64,000 nucleotides of DNA. Origin: Euglena gracilis (Eukaryota > Euglenida > Euglenophyceae > Euglenales). Shown here one piece after another: positions 1-23,000 of the stretch. Below the pieces are notes generated by a model. The model did not search any database, was not told the DNA's origin, and was given only the letters and a program-made list of their open reading frames with translations. Positions within the stretch are counted from its first letter, which is position 1. Each line of letters begins with the position of its first letter. The stretch spans positions 15,704,140-15,768,139 of the forward strand of contig CP154954.1 in the NCBI GenBank assembly GCA_039621445.1, in the 5' to 3' direction. The translations under genes were made by a program, and so were the position numbers.

Positions 1-1345
1 CAACCACACACCACACACACAACACACACACACACACACACACACCCACCCACACCACCCACCCACACAACACCACCCACACACCCCACCCACACACACC
101 CCCCCACCACACACCCCCCCACACACACACACACACAACACACACACACACACACACAACACACACGCACCACACACACTCACCACAAACAACACTCCAC
201 ATCACACACACACCAAACAACCAAAGAAAACAAGACCACCCCACACACCACACACACACCCACCCCCCTCCACACACACACACTCGCACACACAATCTTC
301 ACACACCACATCTCAAAAAATAACCAAACCCAAAAAGCTCATTCCCCTCACCCCCCACATTTTTTTTTACACAAAAAACCATCCAGGCCCCCCGTGGCAC
401 AAAATTCGGCTATCATCATCAATTACGAACCACTAAATCCACCAGTCAGATAAACACGCGATAGATATTTCTATTTTTCACAGGACATGATCCATTTTTG
501 ACAATAAATGAACCAGGAAAAATTAAAAAGTTTTTCCTAAATGGTCCTGAAATACCGCCCAAATGTAAACTCCGGGAGATTTTTTATTATTTTTAGGAGT
601 GGATGCTTCTGTATTACTCAGGCTACCGGGGGAATTGATACAACAATTTTCCACAAATTTTCGCAAATCTTCTGCAATTTCTTCAATATTTCTGCAGTTT
701 TTTCCACTACAACCTGAAATGGAAGGCGAAATGGGTTTCAGCCATTCCTTGAGCGTTTGTTTCACAAGGGAACCCAGGTGTTTTTATTTTATTTTTGCAA
801 TTTTTACAATTTTGCCAAAATTTGCCAAACTTTACAAATTTTCGCACGTTTTGGCAATTTCTTGGCATATTTTTATTAAAGGTTTTCCCCTGATTTCTGC
901 TGGGAAATCATTTCCACTTAAAAAAAAAAATTCCGCATCCCGGACCAGATTTTAATCTGAGACCAAACCTTTTGTCAATCATATTTGTGCTTTTCAGATT
1001 TTTCAGCCAAAAAATTCCATATTTCTAAAATCAGCGAGTTTTCAGAATAAAAAAAAATATTATTCAGACTTTTTTTTGCAGAAAAAGTGCTAATAACAAT
1101 TTAAAAATACACCAAGTGTGCACAATGACAAAAGTTGTGAAGTTTTTCTAAGTCCTCCAGCATAAGTGCACACATTCCCAAAACCCCAATTTCCGCAACT
1201 TTCCCCCAGTTTCGGCAATTTTTCCACAATTTTTATTTGGCCTCCAACATCAATTCCCCTCCCCTCCATTAACTCTTGTCATGCACTGGGGCGGGGGGGG
1301 GAGGCGAATGATGGTGGGTCATATCGTGGTACCGACCGCCAACAG
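1..1345. repeat. CA-rich simple sequence and intronic/upstream DNA
   Basis: The first ~310 bases are an imperfect CA/CCA microsatellite. From about 320 to 1345 the DNA is AT-rich with T-runs and has no codon-like exon that I can support. It probably belongs to an intron of the ubiquitin ligase gene that continues upstream of the window. A short open frame on the minus strand (523-765) has no supporting feature and is ignored. Confidence 0.6.
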
Positions 1346-1411
1346 GTTCAATTCAATGAGCGCCTGCAGTTGAAGTTCGCCCTGGATGCTGTCCTGTTCA
1401 ATCCTACACTG
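1346..1411 (+). CDS. Candidate upstream exon of the UFD2/UBE4 gene
   Basis: An open 66-bp stretch of 22 codons (begins VQFNERLQLKF) sits between an AG acceptor (1344-1345) and a good GTGAGG donor (1412). It lies 5' of certain UFD2 exons on the same strand and has balanced, GC-leaning codons. It ends in phase 0, whereas the next supported exon (1799) needs two preceding bases. Either a small exon between them is missing or this is not an exon. The similarity to the middle region of UBE4 proteins is weak. Confidence 0.4.
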
Positions 1412-1495
1412 GTGAGGAGGTGCGATCATTAAAATAAGTGAGTGCATTTCGACAGACCAACATTTTCTTTTCTCGGAGGTTATTTGAATATTTGT

Positions 1496-1624
1496 GCACA
1501 CAGCACACACAACACACACACACACCCACACACCCACACACCCACAAACACGCAACACACACTCACACACACACACACACACACACAGCACACAACACAA
1601 GCAACACACACACACACAGCACAC

Positions 1625-1662
<38 letters not shown>

Positions 1663-1745
1663 CACACACAGCAGACACCGCCACAACGCGTCCTGCATAC
1701 ACACAACACGCAACACTCGCACAGCACAACTCACAACACACACCA
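1496..1745. repeat. CA/GT microsatellite in intron
   Basis: Imperfect (CA)n with CACAACAC variants. Long His/Thr frames on + and Cys/Val frames on - are by-products of the dinucleotide repeat and not genes. Confidence 0.9.
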
Positions 1746-1798
1746 AAACATTATCCTTCAAAAGAAAGCTCATTCTTTGCATACTTGCCGCATCCCAG

Positions 1799-13654
<11,856 letters not shown>

Positions 13655-16600
13655 GCTGTCCCCCCATCGAACTCAACACTTTGCCCCGCCTTCCACCCAC
13701 CACGACGCATATGCATTCCTGTGTGTGTTTGCCTCCTCACCTTTTCCTGCGATTTTAACAGCACTTTCAAGACACCTGTCACGGCGTCTTTTGGACGTTT
13801 GGCATCGCCTGCGGGAGACGCCAGTTTTACTGATTTGTACCATGACGCTTTTTCAGGATGGCCTTATGCAATTTAGGGTCATTGGGACAGTTTTGGGCCC
13901 ATTTCGCACAGCATATGCTTCGCATGTAATACACCTTCGTGTGTGCATGTGCATCTGTGTGTGTGGATGTGTGTCCGCGCGCGTGTGCGTGCGTGCCTGT
14001 GTGCGCGCGCGCGTGTGTGTGTGTGCGTTTCTGGATGCAGCAATTAGCCTCTAACTGCCAAATCTAACATCACGTTCATACATGTGATATAAGACAATTC
14101 CCAATTAAACCCCCCAAATAACCTGGCGGGGTCCTTGCTCCAAATTACTTGGCAGGGGGAGGGGCAAAAAAAGACGGTTCCAGTATATTGGCACCCCCCT
14201 TTTTAGGCAAAATTCCTTCAAGTCGCTGAAAAAGGGGCCAAATAACATTGCGGGGGGGGGGGCAGGGCCAAAAGTTAGTTTCAATAACCTGGCATTGTAT
14301 TTGGGGGTGGGGGTTACATGATTCCCCTCTTGCTGGCTGTGACAGTGCGGAGCACGAGTGGGGTCCAAGGAGGAAAGGAGGGGGGTTTCATCTTCTCAGG
14401 GAAAAATAAAAGAGGCGTGCGAGGTTATGCTATTGATCCCAGTTCCGTTGAACCTTTACCACACGTATGGGCTGTGTTTTTAACTGGCAGGTGCAACCCC
14501 GAAGCCTGTATTGGAGATTTGAAACTTTATTTCCGACATGCCTATCCCCCCCCCTCTTTTGAAGGGCGGTGGCTGAGTTCAGACGTTCAAATTCTCATCA
14601 TCATTTGATGCACTTAGTTGGGCATTGACTTTTTGTTGCCCGGGCATCCCACTCCCACAACCAGGGCAGTCTTCAGGGGCAGTTCTTCTCTTTTCTTTTC
14701 TTAAGGACTCCTTGGTGACCCCTTCCGGGCAATTGGCCCAGAAGGGGGGAACTGGAACCCAACCCCAGTCGAAATCCAAGATGTTGCAAACCATATCTTT
14801 TTGCATGTTTCACGTTGCTGGGCGATGTTCTATGGATGCCAGGTGTCGTGGTTTTCGCGTTCGGAAGATCATCGCTGAAATAATATCCCCTCTGCCCTCC
14901 AGAAGAAAAGAAAAAAAATATTATTTTTTGTCCGCCAAGCCACTGTAGATTACCTGAAGGACGGGACAGCCAATTTGGGGTTATGTTGGTCTGAGGTGGT
15001 CTCTGAAGCATGTGCGGCCTCGTGGAGCAACGGGTGAAACAAGTGGGGTTTTTTGAGTCCCCAACAAACAGTATTTTTTCAGCCAGGCATCGAGTGCCCC
15101 ACTTTGTTGTAGCTTTCCAATCCCCTGCCACGGTCAGGTTTCTTTTTTAGGACAGTCACACCTTGAGGGGGGCTGCCATATGGTCAGGTGTTTGAAACCC
15201 CTTCAAGGACAGGTTTTTAGGGGTGGTGGTTCAAAAGCCCCCCTTCCAGGGCGTTGCTTAAGAAAATTTGGCCCCCCCAGGGGGTCCAGCCAGCCAGCCT
15301 GCCTTTTTCCAGCCCTGGAACCCCCTCCCTCCCCCCATCAACGAGTTGCATTTATTTCCAGCCGCCCGAAGGGTGGCTGGACGGTAATGGATTTTTCGCT
15401 TTCAGGAGTGCAGAAAAAATGGGCCAAAAATGGGTCAAAAATGGGCGAAAATGGGCTGGAAGAGGCTGGCCAGGGCAAATTTGGGGTCAAGAAATCGATT
15501 TTTTTTGCATAATTGGCAGTTTTTGGGGGGTATTTTTGCAGTTTCCATTTCTTTTGGTACCCAGTTCGACCCTGGGCACCAGCTCCAGGACCCCTATGGA
15601 GGGGAGGGGCATGGCGCAACCCCTACCCGCCCTGGGAGGGAGGGGTGGTCAAGACCCACTCTCCAACACCCCCTGCGGTTGGGGTCACACAGGTGTTAAG
15701 TGAACCTACGTCTTGTACATGCAGCAAGTGTCAATTTTAGGACCCCGGGATTTTTAAACTTGAAATTGGGTTGGCCATCTGTCCTTGGGGCGACTGGATA
15801 CAGTAGGGTTGGGGTCAGGATTGTTGATACTTAAAAATACTCCCTTCCTCCCTGCCCGTCTATTTGGGGGAGAGGGGAAGCGCGTTTCCCTCAGGCGGCA
15901 GAGGGATAGCGGGAGAAAAGAAAATGCCAATCGTGCCTCAACCAGGGACCAGAGTGCAATTTTCTTTCAGTCTCCCAAAAAAGGCTCTCTGGGGTTGTTG
16001 AGGAATTGGGTTAGGGTTCAAAAGTGCTAGGGCCTAACAATCCTAAACACAACCGGACTTCTTCGAATAAACCCTAAAGCCACATCGTCAACTGGGTGTG
16101 AAGCTCAGAACCCCCGCAGGGATCCTGAACTTAACATGTACATATTTTCCCATCATTTCCCACCGCACATTTTCTACATCTTTTGCCACCTTTTCAACAT
16201 CTTTTGAAAGAGCCATTTTGAGATTTGTAAATTTCGGGAACAAACAGAAAAAAGAAGAGGTCCATTTTTTCCCTTTCACAATCATTGATCGTTCCAAAAT
16301 CGAAATGGGGGTCATCCAGCAGCCATTTTCCAGCCAGTCCAATTTTTCCAGCCTCTGAGCTTCCCCCCCCCCCGGGGGGAGGGGGGTCCCTGAGCAACGC
16401 CCTGCCCCCTTCCCATGGTGCTCATGGCGCATGGCTATGGGATGGCACCCCCGAGTACAAGCCACCCTCTTCCCCACCCAAAGGTCAATATGAACAAACA
16501 GTTATATTATTTTGATACATAAATAAATAAATAAATAAATATTATTACTGAATTATAATATATAATAATAATATAATTACAAAACTAAACAAAAATAAAT

Positions 16601-16710
16601 AAATAAATAAATATTCAGATATTCATATTCAGATGAATAAAAGCCTGGTCAGTGGTCCACGGTGCTCACCCCCCCCCCCCCCCCCACCCCCCCCCTGGCC
16701 CCCCCCCCCC
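13655..16710. other. Intergenic spacer between UFD2 and mnmG
   Basis: No exon could be supported. It contains a GT/GC microsatellite (13935-14032), scattered G/C runs, T-runs and an A/T-rich stretch of AAATAAAT units (16515-16615) just before the mnmG leader. The sequence TATTCATATTCAG ending near 16632 is a plausible trans-splicing acceptor for the mnmG transcript, by analogy with euglenid spliced-leader addition; this is inference only. Confidence 0.5.
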
Positions 16711-19700
16711 ATGGCCGCTGCCGGCCGGCTGCTGGCGGCGGTGCTCCTCCTCCTCCTCCCCCTGCCGGGGTCGGCGGCCCTCCAACGGCCGCCTGCCCAC
16801 CGGCGGGTGGCCCCGGTAGGACCGCGGTCTGGCTTAGCCGCCGCCGCCGGCCGGGGCTTACAGACCGACCCGCGGCCGACCCCCGTGGACCGCGGCATGG
16901 ACGGTGTGTAGCGTGGATCGGCCGGTGCCCGCACAACGCTGCCATGGCACGCTCCCTGTTTGTGCTTGGTGTCGCTCTACTCGGGTCGGATGATTTCCCT
17001 CTTCGTGGGGGGAGGGGCGGGCGTTGCCACTTCTCTCTCTGCCTCTCGGCAAGGGGTGGCACAAAAGTGGTTTTATTTGTTTTTTTGCTTGTTTTCCGAT
17101 TTTTGCAAATCTTTTCTATTTATTATTTTCTACATTTATTGTGTCTTTTTTTGTTATTTTGCATTTTTTTTGCCTTTTTCACCTGTTGCGATTCTTGAGG
17201 TCTGTGTTGCTGTTGCGCCCCCGCCGCTGCTCCACCCTGAGCCTCTCATGCCCCCACAGGGCTGCCCACATCCAACAGCGCTCTCCCCAGTGACGGCGGC
17301 CCACTGACGCTGGCACCGGGGCTTTGGGCAGCAATCGCGGTGGCGTGCCTGGCCAGCGTTAGTTGCGCACTGCGCCGCTGGTGGACGGGGGACAGCCGGA
17401 CCGGCGTTCTCCGACCACTCTGTGACCCTCGCCAGGCACCGCCTTCCGCGAGGCCCTGAGGTTGCTGTGCAGATGCCCTGATAAACACCCCCCCCAATGT
17501 ACTGATATACACTGAGGGTCTTTAAATTTCGCCCTTGGAAAGAGTCGGCAAGGTTGGGTTTTGTTTTTGTATTTTTGGGGTGGGGGTCCCAAAATCGGCC
17601 CAAAAATTTTTGGGGGGGGTACCCAAAAATCAAAATTTTGGGTCTCCATTGACGACGAGAGAAAACCACGGGAAACAATGGTCGACCACATGAAGAACAC
17701 TGGCCTTGCCATGAGTTCTGTTCCGAAGGTCATCATTTACGGCACTTCGAAAGCAGCTCCTCAATCAAAGCTTGCTGGGCGACACTTTTCACATTTTTCT
17801 GAAATTTCTCGAAAATGGTGGGGAATCAAAGGAAACGTCCACAAACCTAAATTGAAGCCCTTAACATGCCCTATCTAACAACATTTTGATTTCCCCGCAA
17901 GTCCCCGCTTAGCCCGAGTTACGGCCATTTTTCGGCCGATTTTGACCATTTTGTACAGTTTTGGCCTGTTTTGACTTTGCCGTTTTCGGCCAGTTTTGGG
18001 TCAAAAAAAAAAAGTCGGAAAAAATCGAAAAAATTTTTGCCCGAAACGATGTTTTTTTGGCCTCCCAGACCTGAAAAGCCTGTTTTTGAGCCCAAAATGA
18101 GCGTTTTTCGCCCCTCCAGCGCCCCGTTTTTGGCCCAAACACATGGAGGGTGGTTGCGAAATTGGTGGCCTTGACACCTTGACACTGTGGTCACAAGGGA
18201 CACGGTTGACAATCCCCTCAACAATGGCTTTGTGGAACAACAAACGTTGATACACTTGCCCTTTCCATGCTGAGGGCAAATCTGGTATTGAACTCCTGTC
18301 CACAGCTTTGCAGAATTTCTTGAAAGAAGCCATAAAGAAAGGGCTGTGTTGATGAGAAAAAAAATTTCAAACAGGGGGTCCCCAAAATACAAATTCTTGG
18401 GGTTTTTGGGGGGAGTGCCAAAAAAAAAACAAAACCCAAAGCCCAACCTTTGAATCGGGAGTGTGTGTCAGGCCGACTACCTCAGGGATAGGGTATTTGG
18501 CGAAAGCATTTCTGGCACCAAAGGTAGCAGATGCCCAGAAAAGCCTATTTTGGGGAAATTCTTGAGTCACCGCTGCCCCCCCCCTGCCCTCACCCGGGTA
18601 GTGCTTGCCTGCCACTCCACAAGGGGGAAACACAAATTCGTTTTTTTTTTGTTTGTTTTGTGCTTTTTTTATTATGGTAAAATATGTTTTTTTGGGGGTT
18701 TTTTTTGTGCTTTTCCGGTGATTTTTTTCATTTTTTGCAGGAAAATTTTTTGACAAGAATTCCTCGCCTTGGTCCCGATTTTCCCCAGGACAAAAATTTT
18801 TATCGACGGCATTTTAATGGTTTTTGGTCAACAAATTGCATATTTTTTTGCAACAAAAAAAAAAACGAAAAAAAAATTCCCCATGGAGCCGAAATTATTT
18901 CTAGGTTCGCTCCAGCAGAAAGTGTGCATTCCGTGGAGCTTCTAAAGAATTTCATATGTAATTTGCGTTTTTTTTTCTGTGTGTGTTTTGTGTTTATTTG
19001 TGTTTTTTGTGCTTTTTTTTTACGTCGTGTTATTCGAGAGTCCATGTTGCGTTCCCCCCTCTTCCAGGGTACCCCTTTCACCTCCCCTCCCACCCTGGGT
19101 GATCAAATCAGTCGGTCTGTGTTTGTGGGGTGGGGTTATTTGGAATCAGAATGCACACTGTCCGTGTCACCAGTCAGCTCCTGCACACCACCGATCTCCT
19201 AATGGGTGAACTCTGACTTTGTTCAGTTTTAGTGTGCTGGTAATGACTCTAAGGCGGTGGGTGCGCCACAATGCCCATTGCGGTACACCGTCCACCAGCG
19301 TTCAATTCCAGCCGTACCCATGCTTGGCCCTCACATGTTTGCCTGAGGGGTGAGCTTCTGATGGATCTGTTTGTTACCGGTTTTCTTGCCAAGTTTTCTT
19401 TTTAACACACAAAGTGTCGAATTTTGAGAAATGGTGTTGTGGTAATGTGCAGATCCCCCCTGATACAATTATACTGTTTTTTTTTGAATTTGCACAGCGA
19501 ACCCCCCCCCCCTAACTGTACAGCCCCCCCATTACCCTCAAATGCACAACCCTCCAAAAGTGTATGACCCCCCTGTGGCGTTTGATTTGAAGACTGAATG
19601 GGCAAACCCGCTTCATGCAAAATAATACCACCATTTTCGGCATCACAGGATCTTTCCATCATTTTGCTTTTTTCTGTGTTGTATTGTTGGACATATTCAA

Positions 19701-20030
19701 ACTCGAACTGCTGATAATGTATATTCAAAAATAGATGATTTTTTATATGAAATACGGTGAGTTGCGGCATATTTGGGTCCCTAAAGTTTTTGACAAAACA
19801 GGGAACCCCCCTCCAATAACAGAATCCCTGCTAGAGGTGTTGAAATTCTACCCAAATATATAACTGCGGGCTCCTACATGCCCCCCTGCAGTGCAAACTT
19901 TTGAGCAGGGGGACGCGGGTGGCCCTCCCTCGCCATGGCGGCCCACACCGGCGCCAGCGCGGCAGACTCCTCGTCGCCTGCGCCGTGCCTGCGGAGCGCA
20001 CTGCCCCCCACTGCGCAGTGGCCAGGGGAG
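16711..20030 (+). other. mnmG: mnmG leader: bipartite, class I-like plastid presequence
   Basis: Three exons (16711-16903, 17260-17429, 19998-20030) encode about 132 residues before the MnmG core. Residues ~6-22 are a hydrophobic signal peptide ([16 protein letters not shown], likely cut after GSA). An Arg/Pro/Ala-rich stretch of about 60 residues follows. Residues ~86-102 form a second hydrophobic segment ([17 protein letters not shown]) followed by RRWW. This is the layout of class I presequences of euglenids (and of peridinin dinoflagellates). The 17260 exon is open only in the phase supplied by the GTGTGT donor at 16904. An in-frame ATG at 16633 would add a poly-Pro stretch, and I prefer 16711. 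The joins to 19998 are inferred from a 7-bp terminal stem. Confidence 0.6.
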
Positions 20031-23000
20031 GACCAGACTTGCAGGTAACATATGCCCCCCCCCTGATGAAGACAGCAGGCCGGAGATGAGAAAGGTGCAT
20101 CTGGTCAATCTGTAGTGAATACATTGCGCAACATCATATGTGTGTGTGTGCTGTGTGGAGTTGACGCAAACCACGACCAACTGCAGTGGCAGTGCAGTGC
20201 CATGCAGCGAAGCGGCAGCGCAATTGCAGTGCAATGGCGGTGGCAGTGCACTGGTATGGGTTTCAGAATACAGAGGAATGGCAGAGGCAGTGCAGTGCAA
20301 TGCAGGTCTCGAGGCCTTCCAGTAGTTGTGTGCGTGCGAGTGCGCGTGCGAGTGCGCGTGCGAGGAGCGAGCGAGCGCGCGTGCGCGCGCGCGCGAGAGA
20401 GAGAGAGACAGAGAGAGAGTGTGTGTGTGCGTGCATGTGCGTGTGCGTGTGTGTGTGCGTGTGCGCGCGCGATGTCATGTGCTATGTTGTTTCCTTGCAG
20501 TTTGTGATGCCATACCGTCGGGTCTGGGGAGGACACAGAGTACGACGTGGTGGTGGTCGGCGCCGGGCACGCAGGCTGCGAGGCGGCTCTGGCGGCGGCG
20601 CGCCTGGGGGCCCGCACGCTGCTGCTGACGATGACCCTGGACAAGATCGCCTGGCAGCCGTGCAACCCGCCCGCGGCCCCGCATGCACCCGGGGGATGGC
20701 TTGGGGCGGGGGGGGGGGCGCAAATTTTTTTGTGTGTTTTTGACGGTTTTCGATTTTAGCAAAAATTGCTTTTTTTGCGGGTTTTTTTTTTAGCATTTTT
20801 GCATTCGAGGGCACATGTTGCCTCCACCCCCCCCCCCGCTTCAAATGCGAATCAACCACAAACGTTCAACTTTTGAACGGGTGAATGTGGTTCGTTGAAA
20901 GAGATGTTGTCGTGTAGAGTACCCAGCACCACGATGGGCTGGGGTCCCGACTCAACCCCCCCCCCCCGGCTCATTGGCCCAGTCCATTGTGGCCCCAACA
21001 AGCCGGAGGGGGGAGGGCAACTTCGGGGCGCCATGTTGACCCCAATGACCAAAGGGGGGGGCAACCAGCCGCCAAGCCAAAATGCCTCAAAACAGGGGGT
21101 CCATTTGGGCCTGTGGCCAACTTTGGAGGTGGGGGGCATGTTGGCCCCAACAGGGGGGGGGGGAATGAGCCGGGGCGGCGGAGGTATGACGAGGAAGCCT
21201 GAGCTGGCACAATGGAGTTGCGCAGATATTTTATGGTTTTCAGCCACCAGGTCCTGGCACCTCCAAAATCCCTATAAATGGACAGCATTTTTTGGTCTTT
21301 CTGCAGGTGGGGTCCAACAAATCCCTACAAATACCGACAGAGAAAAAAATTGTGCAAATGAATGCCTAGCCAAAGCCTTCCTAGTGAACAACTTCGACCA
21401 TCTTTTTGTCCTTCCTTTTTTGTTGCAAAGTTTTGTAGTTTTCTCTGTTCCTTGCTTTTCTTCTTTGAAAACTTTTTTGTCTTCACAGATTGTCCTGAAA
21501 ATGGTGGCTATCTGAGCAGCCAAAGTGTGCCTGGTAGAAGATCAGCATCAGCAGACTTAGTACAGTCCGGACAAAAATGATGGGAAACAAAAGTAAAACA
21601 AACAAAAATATAAAATATATAAAACAAATAATATATAATATATAATGTGTAATATATAATATATAATACATAATATATCAATATATAATATAACATATAA
21701 TAAATGGCATACAATGTACAATAATATATAGCACATATAATAATAACACTGACATACATAACAATAAAATGATATTAAACAAAAATAATGGGAAACCACC
21801 CAATTTTCCCATTCATTCTTCCTATCATTTTCCCCTGTACCTTTTCTATGCCCTTTGGTGGGGGGCACGTTCAGGGGTAGTCAATTTTCACCACAAAAAG
21901 TTGGGGGTATGAAATATGGTCACGTTTGGACTTCTTTTTTTGTAATAAAGGAACCACAAAAAAGACACCTACAAAACGATTTTGACGATTTTTTAAACCT
22001 CAATTTAAGTTTCAATTTGAATATTTTTGAGTTTAAAAGCCAATTGCATAAAAAATATTTATTTTTGAAATTTATATTTAATTACATTTAAATATTCAGT
22101 TGCTTTTCTGCTGATTTATTCATAACAATTGAGAAAAATTACCACCATTTTCCGTAAAAGTTTAATCTTCCCATTGCGTTGATTGTGTTTCCAACATTAA
22201 AGATTTTGCATAATTTTTTCACGTAATTGTTGTTTCCCGTCGTCGGACCGTGTATGCATTCTGGATCAAATCTGTCCAAAATAATGTGGCCAGGACCCCA
22301 ACCCCAGTGTTCAATCCCGACAAATCCCGACAAAACATAACAAATCCTGACAAATCCCAACAAATCCTGACACAGCCAAATCGCAAGTGTCTAGAGATGT
22401 CTGTCAAGGATAACAAATTGAATATGATTTTTGTTCTGTTTTGGAACAGAGGTTAGCTGGCTGGATCTTTCATCAATTTAACTTGGGTGGATTAACCTCG
22501 GCGTTTCCAGGGGAGAGGTAACCACCTTGTCCATATCGGGGTAAGAAAATCTGTTCGTCAACATTTATTTCAGAATTAAGGCCTCTACAAAATGCATGGA
22601 AAGATGGTTGGATCAATTTCCACCCACGACGCAGTATTTGTGCTGGGAGGGGGGTGCTCGCCAGCATGCCAGGGGGGTGCTCGCCAGCCCAAAGCTCCAA
22701 AAAAAAAAGATGTTTTCACCATTTTTATTTCACCGACCTCTCCCCCAATGAATGAAAAGGAGTTTATTTAGTTTGAACAAATGAAAAAAAAAAACAATTT
22801 CCCCTTTTTTTTTCTGTTTTCACGGGTTTATGTTGTTGTTTGCCAGGCCGGGCAGCGATGGCAGCCATCGGGGGCTCCGCCAAGAGCCAGCTGGTGCACG
22901 AGGTGGACGCGCTGGGGGGTGAGATGGGCAAGGCGGCCGACGCGTCGTACCTCCACAAGCGCCTCCTGAACGCCTCCAAAGGACCGGCCAGGCCTGAACG

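Noticed and set aside
19935-20030. ATG 19935 as the mnmG start ([13 protein letters not shown]...)
   Set aside because: In frame and possible, but it would discard the signal-peptide and membrane-segment exons, and a 7-bp terminal stem places 19935 inside an intron. Kept only as an alternative.
20044-20500. GT-AG intron from CAG/GTAACA (20044) to CCTTGCAG (20500)
   Set aside because: Good-looking sites, but the downstream frame then meets TGA before the FAD-binding motif; the nonconventional borders 20031/20531 give an open, conserved protein.
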